Assembly: GCA_936941155.1 (NCBI GenBank)
Contig: CAKZJE010000117.1
Coordinates: 1-64,000 of the forward strand
Reading direction: 5' to 3'
Source: an uncultured Methylomonas sp.
GTDB lineage: Bacteria > Pseudomonadota > Gammaproteobacteria > Methylococcales > Methylomonadaceae
DNA: 64,000 nt
Part shown: positions 46,943 through 57,066 of the stretch, piece after piece
How positions within the stretch are numbered: the stretch's first letter is position 1
How the letters are laid out: each line of letters opens with the position of its first letter
Position numbers and translations under genes: made by a program
Notes under the pieces: generated by a model
The model's database searches: none
What the model was told of the DNA's origin: nothing
The model's input: the letters and a program-made list of their open reading frames with translations, nothing else

Positions 46943-47401
46943 ATGCTTGAAAATACTCAATTTGAAGAAAATCAGGATAAAAAAATGCCTTCATTAAATC
47001 ACAGTTTTATTTGTGCCGAATTGATGCGGCAATTTTTGCAGGATGAAACATTACAGCCCTTGCCTGAATTAACGTTAGATATTGAAAATGGCTTAACGCC
47101 GGATATTTGCGTTTATAAAAAAGAAAATGTGCATCCAAATTTTTTTGAAGATACATTGAAAATGAAAGAACTGCCGTTATTAGCGGTTGAGGTTATTTCT
47201 TCAAGTCAAAATATTGCTTCAATGTTGGATAAAGCGAGTCTTTTATTAAAGGCTGGAATTGAAAATATATGGACTGTTGAACCGTATAGTCATAGCGTTT
47301 TCGTGGTCAATAAAACAGGAAAAAAATTATTCCACGAAGCGATTGTTGAATCCGATGGCATTAAAATGGATTTTAATAAAGTCTTTTCCAGTCTGCGTTA
47401 G
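46943..47401 (+). CDS. Uma2-like nuclease family protein, copy 4 (short form)
   Basis: The 152-residue protein has the Uma2 core in short form: SLNHSFICAELMRQFLQDE, GLTPDICVYKKE and LLAVEVISSSQNI with the catalytic-type glutamate, then IENIWTVEPYSHSVFVV. It lacks the N-terminal VEDYLLLE extension of copies 2 and 3. I chose the ATG at 46943, with GGGAG upstream, over a TTG at 46922. It is inserted between tyrA and aroA. Confidence 0.8.
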   Translation: MLENTQFEENQDKKMPSLNHSFICAELMRQFLQDETLQPLPELTLDIENGLTPDICVYKKENVHPNFFEDTLKMKELPLLAVEVISSSQNIASMLDKASLLLKAGIENIWTVEPYSHSVFVVNKTGKKLFHEAIVESDGIKMDFNKVFSSLR

Positions 47402-47449
47402 CATAAAAATAGTTTCTATATTAAAAAATCAATAACTTAAATTTATATC

Positions 47450-48760
47450 ATGTCTGAATCAATTACCTTTAAAGTTCAACCCGGCGGCAGTTTAAACGGC
47501 ACAGTCAGAGTGCCTGGCGATAAATCCATGTCTCACCGTTCTATTATGCTTGGCTCTTTGGCAGAAGGCGTGACGCATGTGACGGGGTTTCTCAATGCCG
47601 AAGACGCGATTTCAACGTTGGAAGCTTTCCGCGCGATGGGCGTGCAAATCGAAGGCCCAAAAAACGGCGAAGTCACGATTCACGGCGTTGGTAAACACGG
47701 CTTGAAAGCTCCGAAAGAGCCGTTGTATTTAGGCAATTCCGGTACTTCGATGCGTTTATTAAGCGGTTTATTGGCAGGGCAAGATTTTGACAGCACGTTG
47801 ACGGGGGATAAATCGTTATCGGGTCGCCCGATGCGCCGTGTGACACAACCATTGGCTTTAATGGGCGCGAAAATTGAAACGCAAGAAAACGGCACTGCTC
47901 CGCTGCATATTAAAGGTACAAAAAATTTAAAAGGCATTGATTACATCATGCCAATCGCCAGTGCGCAGGTGAAATCCTGTTTATTGTTGGCGGGGATGTA
48001 CGCTTCTGGCGAAACGACTGTCACTGAACCTGCACCAACCCGCGATCATACAGAAAGAATGTTGAACGGTTTTGGTTATCCTGTGCAACGCGAAGGCAGC
48101 AAAGCCAGCATTGACAGCAATGGCAAACTCACTGCCACCAATATTGACGTACCGAGCGATATTTCTTCCGCTGCGTTTTTCTTAGTCGGAGCTTCAATCG
48201 CGCCAAACTCTGATGTGACATTACAACACGTTGGGATTAATCCAACTCGTACTGGTATTATTGATATTTTGCGTTTGATGGGCGCGAATATTGAAGTTTT
48301 AAATCCGCGTGAAGTCGGTGGCGAGCCAGTAGCGGATTTGCGCGTGACTTCCAGCGAATTACACGGCATTCATATTCCTGAAGAGTTAGTGCCGTTAGCG
48401 ATTGATGAATTTCCGGTGTTATTTGTTGCCGCATCCTGTGCCACAGGTGAAACTGTTTTAACGGGCGCGGAAGAGTTGAGAGTAAAAGAATCTGACCGGA
48501 TTCAAGTGATGGCAGATGGTTTGCAAATTTTAGGGATTGATGCGCAACCAACCAAAGACGGCATGATTATTCAAGGCGGACAGTTAGGCGGCGGTGAAGT
48601 TGTGTCTCACGGCGATCACCGAATTGCGATGTCATTTTCAATTGCGGGTTTAAGAGCCGCTGCACCTATTACGATTCATGATTGTGCCAACGTAAATACT
48701 TCTTTTCCTGAATTCCGAGACCTTGCGAAACAGCTCGGTTTGCAACTGACTTTCAAATAA
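47450..48760 (+). CDS. aroA: 3-phosphoshikimate 1-carboxyvinyltransferase (EPSP synthase)
   Basis: AroA joins phosphoenolpyruvate to shikimate 3-phosphate. Motifs: VPGDKSMSHRSIMLGSLAEG, YLGNSGTSMRLLSGLLAGQ, LSGRPMRRV, and near the end VVSHGDHRIAMSF. The pattern, including GNSGTSMR rather than GNAGTAMR, is that of the class II enzymes found in Pseudomonas. It has 436 residues and shares a base with the cmk start (TAATG). Confidence 0.97.
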   Translation: MSESITFKVQPGGSLNGTVRVPGDKSMSHRSIMLGSLAEGVTHVTGFLNAEDAISTLEAFRAMGVQIEGPKNGEVTIHGVGKHGLKAPKEPLYLGNSGTSMRLLSGLLAGQDFDSTLTGDKSLSGRPMRRVTQPLALMGAKIETQENGTAPLHIKGTKNLKGIDYIMPIASAQVKSCLLLAGMYASGETTVTEPAPTRDHTERMLNGFGYPVQREGSKASIDSNGKLTATNIDVPSDISSAAFFLVGASIAPNSDVTLQHVGINPTRTGIIDILRLMGANIEVLNPREVGGEPVADLRVTSSELHGIHIPEELVPLAIDEFPVLFVAASCATGETVLTGAEELRVKESDRIQVMADGLQILGIDAQPTKDGMIIQGGQLGGGEVVSHGDHRIAMSFSIAGLRAAAPITIHDCANVNTSFPEFRDLAKQLGLQLTFK

Positions 48761-49416
48761 TGACTATTCCTGTATTAACCATAGATGGCCCAAGCGGTGC
48801 AGGCAAAGGCACGGTCAGTCGTGCGGTTGCGAAACAATTAGGCTGGAATTATTTAGACAGCGGCTCGATTTATCGTTCGCTAGCGATTGCGATTTTAGAG
48901 CAAAAAATCGCTTTAGCAGACGTTTGTGCCATTACCAAAGTAGCACAAGCGATGCAACTGAAGTTTGAATGTGGTGATGAGTTAGTTGTGTTGTTAAATG
49001 ATGTTGATATTACAGCACAATTAGTCACCGAAACCGTAGGAAATACCGCATCAGTGATTGCGGCCTATCCTGATGTGCGAGATGCATTATTGCAAAAACA
49101 AAAAGACTTTAAAAAAGCTCCCGGCTTAGTAGCGGATGGTCGTGATATGGGAACTGTTGTTTTTCCTGATGCTGCAAATAAGGTTTTTCTAACTGCGAGT
49201 AGCGAAGAACGTGCAAAAAGAAGATATAAACAGTTGATTGAGAAAGGAATATCTGCTAACCTTGATGGGATAACCAAAGAGATTGAAGCGCGTGATAAGC
49301 GTGATAGTGAGCGAAAAACAGCTCCCTTAATTGCAGCAGATGACGCGCTGACGATTGATTCTTCTGATTTACCAATTAATCAGGTAATAGAAGCGGTTTT
49401 AAACCTAGTCCGCTAG
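48760..49416 (+). CDS. cmk: cytidylate kinase
   Basis: Cmk phosphorylates CMP and dCMP. The P-loop is TIDGPSGAGKGTVSR (5-19). YLDSGSIYRSLAI, VADGRDMGTVVFPDA and the arginine-rich RDKRDSERKTAPL are diagnostic. It has 218 residues. It precedes rpsA, the standard order. Confidence 0.97.
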   Translation: MTIPVLTIDGPSGAGKGTVSRAVAKQLGWNYLDSGSIYRSLAIAILEQKIALADVCAITKVAQAMQLKFECGDELVVLLNDVDITAQLVTETVGNTASVIAAYPDVRDALLQKQKDFKKAPGLVADGRDMGTVVFPDAANKVFLTASSEERAKRRYKQLIEKGISANLDGITKEIEARDKRDSERKTAPLIAADDALTIDSSDLPINQVIEAVLNLVR

Positions 49417-49517
49417 AGGACTTTTTACTGTTGCTTAATACTAAATTTTAAGCAATTTTTTTAACTTTGAGAAATTAAAGGCTTGTTTGAGTTTTGACAA
49501 GCTTGGGAAAGAAAACA

Positions 49518-51182
49518 ATGAGCGAAAGCTTTGCTGCGTTATTTGAAGAGAGTTTAGCCAAGACCGAAATGCGTCCTGGTGCTATTTTGATGGGAACAGT
49601 AATCGACATCGAAAACGATATGATTATTGTCAGCACCCAATCAAAATCAGAAGGTGTGATTCCAAAATGGCAGTTTTTAAATGCTGATGGTGACTTAGAG
49701 GTTAATATCGGTGATGTCATTGAAGTTGCATTGGATTTATTTGAAGATGGATTAGGGGCAACCTTACTGTCCCGTGATAAAGCTAAGAAAAACAAAGCAT
49801 GGACTGAATTGGAACGTGCATTTGAATCAGGCTCAACCATTATTGGTCGTATCACAGGAAAAGTACGCGGCGGTTTCATTGTGGCAGTTGACGCATTACG
49901 CGCTTTCTTGCCTGGCTCATTAGTTGATGTTCGCCCAATTAGAGACACAACTTTCTTAGAAAACCGTGATCTTGAATTCAAAGTCATTAAAATCGATCAA
50001 AAACGCAATAACGTTGTGTTATCACGCCGTGCTGTAGTTGAAAAAGAATACAGCGTTGAACGTGACGAATTGATGAAAACTTTAGAAGATGGTTCAATCG
50101 TAACAGGTATTGTTAAAAACTTAACTGATTACGGTGCGTTCATTGACTTAGGTGGTATTGACGGTTTGTTACACATCACTGATATGGCATGGCGTAGAGT
50201 GCGTCATCCTTCTGAGTGTGTGGAAATTGGTCAAGAAATCCAAGTTAAAGTATTGAAATTTGACAAAGAAAAAACTCGTGTTTCATTAGGTATGAAACAA
50301 ATGGGTGAAGATCCTTGGCAAAACATTGCCCGTCGTTACCCAGCAGGCACGCGCGTATTCGGTAAAGTGAATAACTTAACAGATTACGGTTGCTTCGTTG
50401 AAATCGAAGAAGGTGTGGAAGGCTTAGTTCACGTTTCAGAAATGGACTGGACTAACAAAAACGTTAATCCTTCTAAAGTTGTGCAATTAGGCGATGAAGT
50501 TGAAGTTATGGTCTTAGAAATCGATGAAGAACGTCGTCGTATTTCTTTAGGCATGAAACAATGTCGCTCTAATCCATGGGATGAGTTTGCAGCAACGCAT
50601 AATAAAGGCGACAAAATCAGCGGTAAAATCAAATCTATCACTGATTTCGGTATTTTCATCGGCTTAGACGGTGGTATCGATGGCTTAGTCCACATGTCAG
50701 ACATTTCTTGGAATGAAAACGACGAAGAAGCGATTCGCGAATTCAAAAAAGGCGACGAAGTTGAAACTGTGATTTTAGCTGTTGACCCAGAGCGTGAGCG
50801 TATTTCTTTAGGGATTAAACAACTGGAACAAGACCCTTTCCAAAACTATATCGCTGTGCATGAAAAAGGCGGCTTAGTGAAAGGTATTGTGAAAGAAGTG
50901 GATGCCAAAGGTGCAGTGATTACTTTAGCGGATAACGTTGAAGGTTATTTACGCGCTTCAGAAATCCAACGTGACCGTGTTGAAGATGCGCGTACTTTGT
51001 TAAAAGAAGGCGATGAAATTGAATGTAAATTTGTTGGCGTAGATAAGAAAAGTAAATCTATTTCTTTGTCTGTGAAAGCGAAAGACCAAGAAGAAGAATC
51101 TAATGCAATTAAAGATTATTCTAAACAAGGTACTGGCACAGCAACATTAGGTGATATTTTTAAACAACAGATGGACAAATAA
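49518..51182 (+). CDS. rpsA: 30S ribosomal protein S1
   Basis: S1 binds mRNA and helps the 30S subunit to initiate. Six S1 domains are present, with the repeating YGAF/GCFV..GLVH pattern such as [19 protein letters not shown] and [20 protein letters not shown]. The frame extends to 49494, but the ATG at 49518 gives [13 protein letters not shown], as in other S1 proteins, and 554 residues. It is between cmk and ihfB. Two stem-loops follow. Confidence 0.98.
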   Translation: MSESFAALFEESLAKTEMRPGAILMGTVIDIENDMIIVSTQSKSEGVIPKWQFLNADGDLEVNIGDVIEVALDLFEDGLGATLLSRDKAKKNKAWTELERAFESGSTIIGRITGKVRGGFIVAVDALRAFLPGSLVDVRPIRDTTFLENRDLEFKVIKIDQKRNNVVLSRRAVVEKEYSVERDELMKTLEDGSIVTGIVKNLTDYGAFIDLGGIDGLLHITDMAWRRVRHPSECVEIGQEIQVKVLKFDKEKTRVSLGMKQMGEDPWQNIARRYPAGTRVFGKVNNLTDYGCFVEIEEGVEGLVHVSEMDWTNKNVNPSKVVQLGDEVEVMVLEIDEERRRISLGMKQCRSNPWDEFAATHNKGDKISGKIKSITDFGIFIGLDGGIDGLVHMSDISWNENDEEAIREFKKGDEVETVILAVDPERERISLGIKQLEQDPFQNYIAVHEKGGLVKGIVKEVDAKGAVITLADNVEGYLRASEIQRDRVEDARTLLKEGDEIECKFVGVDKKSKSISLSVKAKDQEEESNAIKDYSKQGTGTATLGDIFKQQMDK

Positions 51183-51233
51183 AAATCTCACTGTAGACGC
51201 ACAAAAAAACAAAAGTGCTTTCTATTGAGTTGT

Positions 51234-51263
51234 GACTGGTGCGCAAAATATTACGCACCAGTC
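51234..51263 (+). terminator. stem-loop after rpsA
   Basis: GACTGGTGCG (51234-51243) and CGCACCAGTC (51254-51263) form a perfect 10-bp stem followed by CAATTTTTC. This is a good intrinsic terminator for the supraoperon. Confidence 0.8.
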
Positions 51264-51312
51264 CAATTTTTCTCAGAAGACGTTTTTACATTTAAAAAAA
51301 CGGTTATATAAA

Positions 51313-51350
51313 AAAAATCAGCCAGCGGAAATTAGCCGTTGCTGATTTTT
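51313..51350 (+). terminator. second stem-loop between rpsA and ihfB
   Basis: AAAAATCAGC (51313-51322) is inverse to GCTGATTTTT (51341-51350), with an inner CGG/CCG pairing, then ATTTTTT. It ends only 22 bases before the ihfB start, so it may also attenuate ihfB. Confidence 0.7.
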
Positions 51351-51372
51351 ATTTTTTCTCACAGGGTAAAAA

Positions 51373-51678
51373 GTGACTAAATCAGAATTAATTGAAGTGC
51401 TGGCAAAACAGCAACCTCATTTGGCTCTTAAAGATGTTGAACAAGTGGTAAAGTGCATTTTAGAACAAATGAGCCAGTCATTGGCCAGCGGTGATAGAAT
51501 TGAGATTAGAGGGTTTGGTAGTTTTTCATTACATTATCGCCCTCCACGCATGGGTAGAAACCCCAAAACAGGTGGCTCTGTAGCATTATCATCCAAACAT
51601 GTTCCTCACTTTAAGCCGGGTAAGGAATTACGCGAACGAGTTGATGAGTCGCGCGAAAAATACCCCATCACTGAATAA
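51373..51678 (+). CDS. ihfB: integration host factor beta subunit
   Basis: IhfB pairs with IhfA to bend DNA. The 101-residue protein starts [17 protein letters not shown] and has [21 protein letters not shown], the beta-arm with the intercalating proline, then [14 protein letters not shown]. The start is a GTG with AGGG upstream. The rpsA-ihfB order is conserved in gammaproteobacteria. Confidence 0.96.
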   Translation: MTKSELIEVLAKQQPHLALKDVEQVVKCILEQMSQSLASGDRIEIRGFGSFSLHYRPPRMGRNPKTGGSVALSSKHVPHFKPGKELRERVDESREKYPITE

Positions 51679-51937
51679 ATAATAATTCAACGCAATATTC
51701 AAACGATATATGTTTTGTTATTGCGTTGTTTTAACTGTTTAACTCTTTATTAACCTAATCAACATTCTATTTTTTTAGAAATTTAACAGCACATTGTTTA
51801 ATGCGATTAGGTAAACATCAACAAATCCTGCTACTTTATAAAACAAAATTTATTTCAGTAGAATTAGGATTTACACACTAACGCCAATATTAATCTATAA
51901 TTATTTTGTGTTTCGACTAACTTTATTGCGAGTTTTT

Positions 51938-54193
51938 ATGGCGGCGGTAATAGACAAAAAAAAATGGGGGATGCGAGAAATTATTTCAGCAGGCTTTTTA
52001 TTTTTTGGCCTGTTTTTCTTAATGACCTTGCTTACCTTTAGTCAAGAAGATGGTGGCTGGACTCACAGCGGTATTTCAGCTATTCCGAAAAACGCAGGAG
52101 GTATTGCAGGTGCATGGATTTCCGACCTCGTTTTTAGTTTATTTGGTTTTGAAGCCTATTTATTTCCGCTTATTGTTGTTTGGTACGGCTATTTGTTTTA
52201 TCAACAAGGGCAACGCCGTGATAGTGGCTTAAAGCTTGCTTTTCGTTGGCTGGGATTATTTATTACCTTTGTTGCGGGAACGGTGATTTTTTATCTACAC
52301 GTTCCAAGGCTGATGATTGAGTTTCCGAATGGTAGCGGTGGAATATTAGGGCAAGAAGCAGGCGATGCTTTGCTATTGCTGTTCACTGAATCAAATACTA
52401 CCATCCTAAGTGTGAGTGTCTTCATGCTAGGATTATCTTTTTTTGTGGGCTTTTCATGGTTTGCTTTGATAGATCGGATAGGTCAATATACCCTGTGGCT
52501 GATTACATCAACTCTGCAACTAGCGTTCACTGGAAAGGTTGCACCGCTAAAACAAACTGAACCAGTTAAAAAAAAAAACGCTTCTACTAAACCTAAGATA
52601 AATACCCCAAGTCAGAAAGAAAAACCAAAAAAAATTGTCACACCTGTTTTTGATAAGCTGAAAAAAACCACAGCTAAAAGACCGGAGGTGATTGTTTATC
52701 CCAAAATTCTCCCCAGTTTATCCCTGTTAGACAAACGCACTATCAACGTTAAAGGCTATAGCCAATCTGATTTAGAAAAAATGTCAGTCTTGGTGGAAAG
52801 CGTGCTCAGTGATTTTAATGTCAGTGTTAAAGTTGTCGCAATTTATCCAGGGCCTGTGATTACCCGCTTTGAACTTGAACTTGCACCCGGCGTAAAAGTC
52901 AGCCGTATTAGTGGACTTGCTAAAGACATTGCGCGTGGTTTATCTGTCACTCGTGTTCGCGTGGTTGATATTATTCAAGGTAAATCTGTAATTGGCTTAG
53001 AAATTCCCAATCGTGAACGCGAAATGGTGTCTTTAAGCGAATTAATCGTTTCTAGCATTTTTTCTGATGCGCAATCTCCTCTGACACTTGCGTTAGGCAA
53101 AGACATTTCTGGTGTGCCTGTGGTGGCGGATTTAGCGAAAATGCCGCATGTATTGGTTGCAGGCACAACAGGTTCAGGAAAATCAGTCGCTATCAATACC
53201 ATGATTTTGAGCATGTTGTATAAAGCCACGCCTGAGCAAATACGGATGATTATGATCGATCCAAAAATGTTGGAGCTTTCGGTTTATGAAGGAATTCCAC
53301 ATTTATTAACTCCGGTTGTTACAGATATGAAGGAAGCCAGCAATGCGTTACGCTGGGCAGTGGCAGAAATGGAGCGGCGTTATAAACTGATGTCAAAAAT
53401 GGGTGTGAGAAACTTAGCTGGATTTAACCAATTAATTCTCGACAACCAAGCACAAGGCAAATTTATTCCAGATCCATTGTTTCAAGCAACTGACGATGAT
53501 GGCGAAGTCCCGAGTCTTGATGTGTTGCCGCATATCGTGATTGTGATAGACGAATTAGCCGATATGATGATGATTGTGGGCAAAAAAGTTGAAGAGTTGA
53601 TTGCTCGATTAGCGCAAAAAGCCAGAGCTTCAGGAATTCATCTGATTTTAGCCACCCAACGACCTTCTGTTGATGTGCTAACAGGCTTAATTAAAGCCAA
53701 TATTCCGACTCGGATTTCCTTTCAAGTTTCCTCACGAATTGACTCGCGTACTATTTTAGACCAAGGCGGTGCGGAGGCTTTATTAGGTAACGGCGACATG
53801 CTGTATTTACCTTCAGGAACCAGTATCCCCATCCGTGCGCACGGTGCATTTGTGGATGACCATGAAGTGCATCGCGTGGTGGATTTTTTGAAAAAAACCG
53901 CACCAACCAATTATTTAACTGATATTCTGCAAGAAACCAGCGATGCCAGCATGGGGTTTAGTCTCTCAGGTGGCGGCGGTGGCGATAGCGGTGTTGATGC
54001 CATGTACGATCAAGCGGTCGCTTTTGTCGTGCAAAGTCGCAAAGCCTCTATTTCCAGTGTGCAACGCCGCTTTAAAATCGGCTATAACCGCGCTGCGCGG
54101 ATTATTGAAGAGATGGAAACTGCGGGTATTGTCAGTGCGCCTGAGCACAATGGCTCTCGTACCGTACTCGCGCCAGCTTTAGCAGAAGATTAG
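51938..54193 (+). CDS. ftsK: DNA translocase FtsK
   Basis: FtsK anchors at the division septum and pumps DNA toward dif for chromosome dimer resolution. Four transmembrane helices lie in residues 10-190. A short basic linker (about 190-260) follows. The motor carries Walker [15 protein letters not shown] and Walker [14 protein letters not shown]. The C-terminal gamma winged helix ([24 protein letters not shown]) would read KOPS sites. I chose the ATG at 51938 over an upstream GTG, giving 751 residues; this is the short-linker form. No lolA or leucine-responsive regulator lies beside it. Confidence 0.96.
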   Translation: MAAVIDKKKWGMREIISAGFLFFGLFFLMTLLTFSQEDGGWTHSGISAIPKNAGGIAGAWISDLVFSLFGFEAYLFPLIVVWYGYLFYQQGQRRDSGLKLAFRWLGLFITFVAGTVIFYLHVPRLMIEFPNGSGGILGQEAGDALLLLFTESNTTILSVSVFMLGLSFFVGFSWFALIDRIGQYTLWLITSTLQLAFTGKVAPLKQTEPVKKKNASTKPKINTPSQKEKPKKIVTPVFDKLKKTTAKRPEVIVYPKILPSLSLLDKRTINVKGYSQSDLEKMSVLVESVLSDFNVSVKVVAIYPGPVITRFELELAPGVKVSRISGLAKDIARGLSVTRVRVVDIIQGKSVIGLEIPNREREMVSLSELIVSSIFSDAQSPLTLALGKDISGVPVVADLAKMPHVLVAGTTGSGKSVAINTMILSMLYKATPEQIRMIMIDPKMLELSVYEGIPHLLTPVVTDMKEASNALRWAVAEMERRYKLMSKMGVRNLAGFNQLILDNQAQGKFIPDPLFQATDDDGEVPSLDVLPHIVIVIDELADMMMIVGKKVEELIARLAQKARASGIHLILATQRPSVDVLTGLIKANIPTRISFQVSSRIDSRTILDQGGAEALLGNGDMLYLPSGTSIPIRAHGAFVDDHEVHRVVDFLKKTAPTNYLTDILQETSDASMGFSLSGGGGGDSGVDAMYDQAVAFVVQSRKASISSVQRRFKIGYNRAARIIEEMETAGIVSAPEHNGSRTVLAPALAED

Positions 54194-54229
54194 CTTAAAT
54201 TTCTTTTCACTTTTGACCCCTTGATTCTT

Positions 54230-55111
54230 ATGAAACAAAAAATCACGAAAGCAGTTTTTCCAGTTGCAGGTTTAGGCACGCGCTTTTTACCAGCAACTAA
54301 AGCCAGCCCAAAAGAAATGTTGCCGATTGTCGATAAACCTTTGATTCAATACGCAGTGGAAGAAGCAATTGCAGCGGGTATTGATACGATGGTTTTTATT
54401 ACAGGACGCAATAAAAACTCAATTCAAGATCATTTTGATAAAGCGTATGAATTAGAAAACGAATTAAAACAAAAAGGAAAATACGAAACCTTAGATTTTT
54501 TAAAAAAATTAATTCCACCTTATGTTTCGTGTATTTTTATCCGTCAATCGGAAGCGTTAGGTTTAGGTCATGCGGTTTTATGTGCAAAACCTATTGTGGG
54601 TGATGAGCCTTTTGCGGTTATTTTGGCAGATGATTTAGTCGAAGATGGCAGTCGTGGTTGCACCAAACAATTAGTCGATTTGTTTGAAATAGAGCAATCT
54701 AGCATTGTTGCAGTTGAAGATGTTGCGCCAGAAGACACTGATAAATATGGCATTGTGGCCATTGAGCAAAAATCCCATAGCGTCGGCAAAGTGATTTCAA
54801 TTGTTGAAAAACCCAAAACAGAAGATGCTCCTTCCAATCTTGGCGTTATTGGACGCTATGTATTAACCTCGAAAATTTTTGAACACCTAACTCATTTGGG
54901 CAAAGGCGCGGGCGGTGAAATTCAATTAACCGATGCGATTGCACGATTATTAGCAGATGAACAAGTGCTCACTTACCGATTTGAAGGTACGCGCTACGAC
55001 TGCGGTTCAAAATTAGGCTATTTAATTGCTAACGTAGAACACGGTTTATTACACGAAGAGCTAAGAGACGATTTTCAAGAGTATTTAAAAACACTTGTAG
55101 GAAAGTTTTAA
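54230..55111 (+). CDS. galU: UTP-glucose-1-phosphate uridylyltransferase
   Basis: GalU makes UDP-glucose for polysaccharide and lipopolysaccharide synthesis. The nucleotide-binding FPVAGLGTRFLPATKASPKE is at the start, followed by PIVDKPLIQYAVEEA and EALGLGHAVLCAKP. I chose the ATG at 54230 over a TTG at 54221 (293 residues). It lies 36 bases after ftsK. Confidence 0.96.
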   Translation: MKQKITKAVFPVAGLGTRFLPATKASPKEMLPIVDKPLIQYAVEEAIAAGIDTMVFITGRNKNSIQDHFDKAYELENELKQKGKYETLDFLKKLIPPYVSCIFIRQSEALGLGHAVLCAKPIVGDEPFAVILADDLVEDGSRGCTKQLVDLFEIEQSSIVAVEDVAPEDTDKYGIVAIEQKSHSVGKVISIVEKPKTEDAPSNLGVIGRYVLTSKIFEHLTHLGKGAGGEIQLTDAIARLLADEQVLTYRFEGTRYDCGSKLGYLIANVEHGLLHEELRDDFQEYLKTLVGKF

Positions 55112-55179
55112 TAGCCAACACCACTAAGAAACGAGTACAAATCAACTTAGGCAAGTTTATTCTTAAAATCGCTGAGGTC

Positions 55180-55212
55180 ACGACTGGCAGTCCTTTAAGG
55201 ACTGCCAGTCGT
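55180..55212. repeat. 33-bp perfect hairpin palindrome between galU and yajQ
   Basis: ACGACTGGCAGTCCTT (55180-55195) and AAGGACTGCCAGTCGT (55197-55212) are exact inverses around one T. The element sits alone in a 241-base gap otherwise without a gene. It lacks a T run, so it fits a dispersed palindromic repeat better than a terminator. The ACGAC...GTCGT core resembles the palindrome of the 105-bp repeat. Confidence 0.8.
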
Positions 55213-55352
55213 AAAGTTGCCAAGTTTATTTCATGCGCATTCCTAAGTAACTTCGCAAAACTTTAAAGATCGGAGAGTTGCAAGCAATCGCGACTCTTCG
55301 TTAATTTTGATACCTGAAAACAAATTCCATTTTTACGACTGACAAAACTGAA

Positions 55353-55835
55353 ATGCCCTCATTTGATATTATTTCTGAATTTGATAAACACGAAGCCCAT
55401 AATGCTATCGATCAAGCTAACAAAGAAGTGAGCACCCGCTTTGATTTTAAAGGCGCGGCGGCTACTTATGAACTCAATGACGATAAAATTATCATGCGCA
55501 CGGAAACCGACTTTCAATTAAAGCAAATGTTGGATATTTTGCGAATGAAGCTTGCGAAACGAGGCATTGATGTCGGTTGTTTAGATGCCAGTGAAGCTGA
55601 TGTGAAATATAAGTCCGCCACGCAAACCATTACCTTAAAACAAGGCGTTGATTCAACCTTAGCCAAACAAATTGTTAAGCTTATTAAAGATAAAAAATTA
55701 AAAGTACAAGCGGCAATTCAAGGTGAAAAAGTGCGTGTGACCGGAAAAAAACGCGATGACTTGCAGGAAGTGATTCAAATGCTGCGCTCAGAAGAGCTAG
55801 ATATGCCGCTGCAATTTGATAATTTTAGAGATTAA
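55353..55835 (+). CDS. yajQ: YajQ family nucleotide-binding protein
   Basis: The 160-residue protein matches the YajQ/UPF0234 family: MPSFDIISEFDKHEAHNAID, VSTRFDFKGA and the C-terminal LQEVIQMLRSEELDMPLQF. YajQ homologues bind nucleotides or nucleic acid; in some bacteria one is a cyclic-di-GMP effector. No pathway link is visible here. Confidence 0.94.
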   Translation: MPSFDIISEFDKHEAHNAIDQANKEVSTRFDFKGAAATYELNDDKIIMRTETDFQLKQMLDILRMKLAKRGIDVGCLDASEADVKYKSATQTITLKQGVDSTLAKQIVKLIKDKKLKVQAAIQGEKVRVTGKKRDDLQEVIQMLRSEELDMPLQFDNFRD

Positions 55836-55848
55836 CTTGAACCAAGCT

Positions 55849-55885
55849 AGAGACCTTTTCAGTTTATAAAGCCTGAAAGGTCTCT
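55849..55885. terminator. bidirectional terminator between yajQ and the receiver-like gene
   Basis: AGAGACCTTT (55849-55858) and AAAGGTCTCT (55876-55885) pair perfectly, with CAG/CTG extending the stem after one bulged T. It separates convergent genes. Confidence 0.85.
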
Positions 55886-55890
55886 GTTAT

Positions 55891-56274
55891 TTAAGCAGCC
55901 AAGTTATTTTCTAAGGTTTTTTCTGAAGAAGTGATGAAAAACTGCACCACTTTTACAATCGTTGAGTGCTCGGTTGAATTAAGCAAAGCCGCACTTGCGC
56001 CTAAATTGAGAATGGCGCGTAGATAAATCTGATTAGCGGAAACCGCTAAAATAAAAGTTTTTTGAGAAAATTCTCTAATTTCTTTAATAATCTCAAAGCC
56101 ATCTTTGTGTGGCATTGCAACATTCATAATCACTGCACGCGGTTTGTGCTGAAAAAACAAATCTGTTGCCATTAAACTATTGGTTGTGGTGATGACTTTG
56201 TAACCGTGCATTTCAAAAGCATTCTGCAACTCCGCCAAAAACATCACATCTTGATTAACAATTAATATCGACAT
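55891..56274 (-). CDS. stand-alone degenerate receiver (CheY-like) domain protein
   Basis: The 127-residue protein has the receiver fold: ILIVNQDVMFLAELQNAF, then AVIMNVAMPHKDGFEIIKEI, and ILAVSA with S79. Key residues have changed. The phosphoacceptor aspartate is N51 in VIMNVAMP, the first acidic residue is N7, and the lysine of the C-terminal LxKP motif is replaced (LLNST, N99). It should not take a phosphate in the normal way. Such pseudo-receivers act by protein contacts. No kinase is adjacent; the metalloprotease-like gene is upstream on the same strand. Confidence 0.85.
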   Translation of the reverse strand: MSILIVNQDVMFLAELQNAFEMHGYKVITTTNSLMATDLFFQHKPRAVIMNVAMPHKDGFEIIKEIREFSQKTFILAVSANQIYLRAILNLGASAALLNSTEHSTIVKVVQFFITSSEKTLENNLAA

Positions 56275-56361
56275 ATCCGTATTCCTTGCTAGGGTGAAAG
56301 CTATTTAATCTAATGGATTGATTTTACAGCGTTTTTGTTACGCAGAGATGACAAAATAGGT

Positions 56362-57024
56362 TTAAACACCCACAGCATCAATCACTGCAAAAACCTCTTC
56401 ACAGCTAATGGTTTGTTTTTTACAGGTTAAAATAAAACGTGCGACTGCTTCTACTGCTTTCCATGTTTTTGGATGAGCAATAAATTCAAAGGTTTGTATT
56501 AACAAATCACTGAGTTTTTGTTTTTGCTGCTGAACATCTGACGAAACACAATACAAATACTCATCAATTTTTTGCAAATCAGACGCGCTGCCATAATTGC
56601 TTAACGCATCAATGTTGAGCAAATAAGCATTCATTTCTTCATTATCGGCTAAGCTGACATAATTTGCCTCTGCAACAGAGCCTGCGAGTAAATTGACCAT
56701 ATCGGCTTCTAACGCGTTTTGATAATCAGCTTTTTCGCTAGGCGACATATAGTTTTCACTGTCGAGAAACGTCAAAATAAGATTTTGAATCAAACAACCG
56801 CCTTCAACTTTTGCAGCAACATTGTCACCTAATGAAAAAATTGGCATTTTTGCGCAGTCAGCATTATTTTTGAGTCTGATTTGAAAATAAATAGGAGGAA
56901 GTTGCTGTTGTTTGTTGTATAAATAAATGGCGGTGGCGTGACCTGCTTCATGGTAAGCAATGCGTTTATTGAGATCTTCAGAGTTAAGATTTACAAAATC
57001 ATTCGCTTGATAATTTCTTTGCAT
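56362..57024 (-). CDS. FtsH/M41-like HEAGH metalloprotease-domain protein
   Basis: The 220-residue protein carries HEAGHATAIYLY near residue 26, the zinc-binding HExxH of M41 peptidases. The LLAGSVAEA segment near 134 resembles the M41 helix that follows. There is no AAA domain and no membrane segment, so it is not FtsH itself. The ATG at 57024 is preferred over a GTG at 57033 because TAGGTG lies just before it. A strong intrinsic terminator ends only 15 bases upstream of the start, which suggests controlled readthrough. Substrate unknown. Confidence 0.72.
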   Translation of the reverse strand: MQRNYQANDFVNLNSEDLNKRIAYHEAGHATAIYLYNKQQQLPPIYFQIRLKNNADCAKMPIFSLGDNVAAKVEGGCLIQNLILTFLDSENYMSPSEKADYQNALEADMVNLLAGSVAEANYVSLADNEEMNAYLLNIDALSNYGSASDLQKIDEYLYCVSSDVQQQKQKLSDLLIQTFEFIAHPKTWKAVEAVARFILTCKKQTISCEEVFAVIDAVGV

Positions 57025-57038
57025 GATACGCACCTACT

Positions 57039-57066
57039 AAAAAAAATGCGGCCATAAAGACCGCAT
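57039..57066 (-). terminator. intrinsic terminator immediately upstream of the HEAGH gene
   Basis: On the minus strand ATGCGG and CCGCAT (57066-57061 and 57051-57046) form a stem followed by an eight-T run that ends at 57039. The next gene's ribosome site follows at once. Placed there it can act as an attenuator. Confidence 0.75.

Noticed and set aside
56362-57024. FtsH protease
   Set aside because: The HEAGH motif is present, but there is no AAA domain or membrane helix and the length is only 220 residues.
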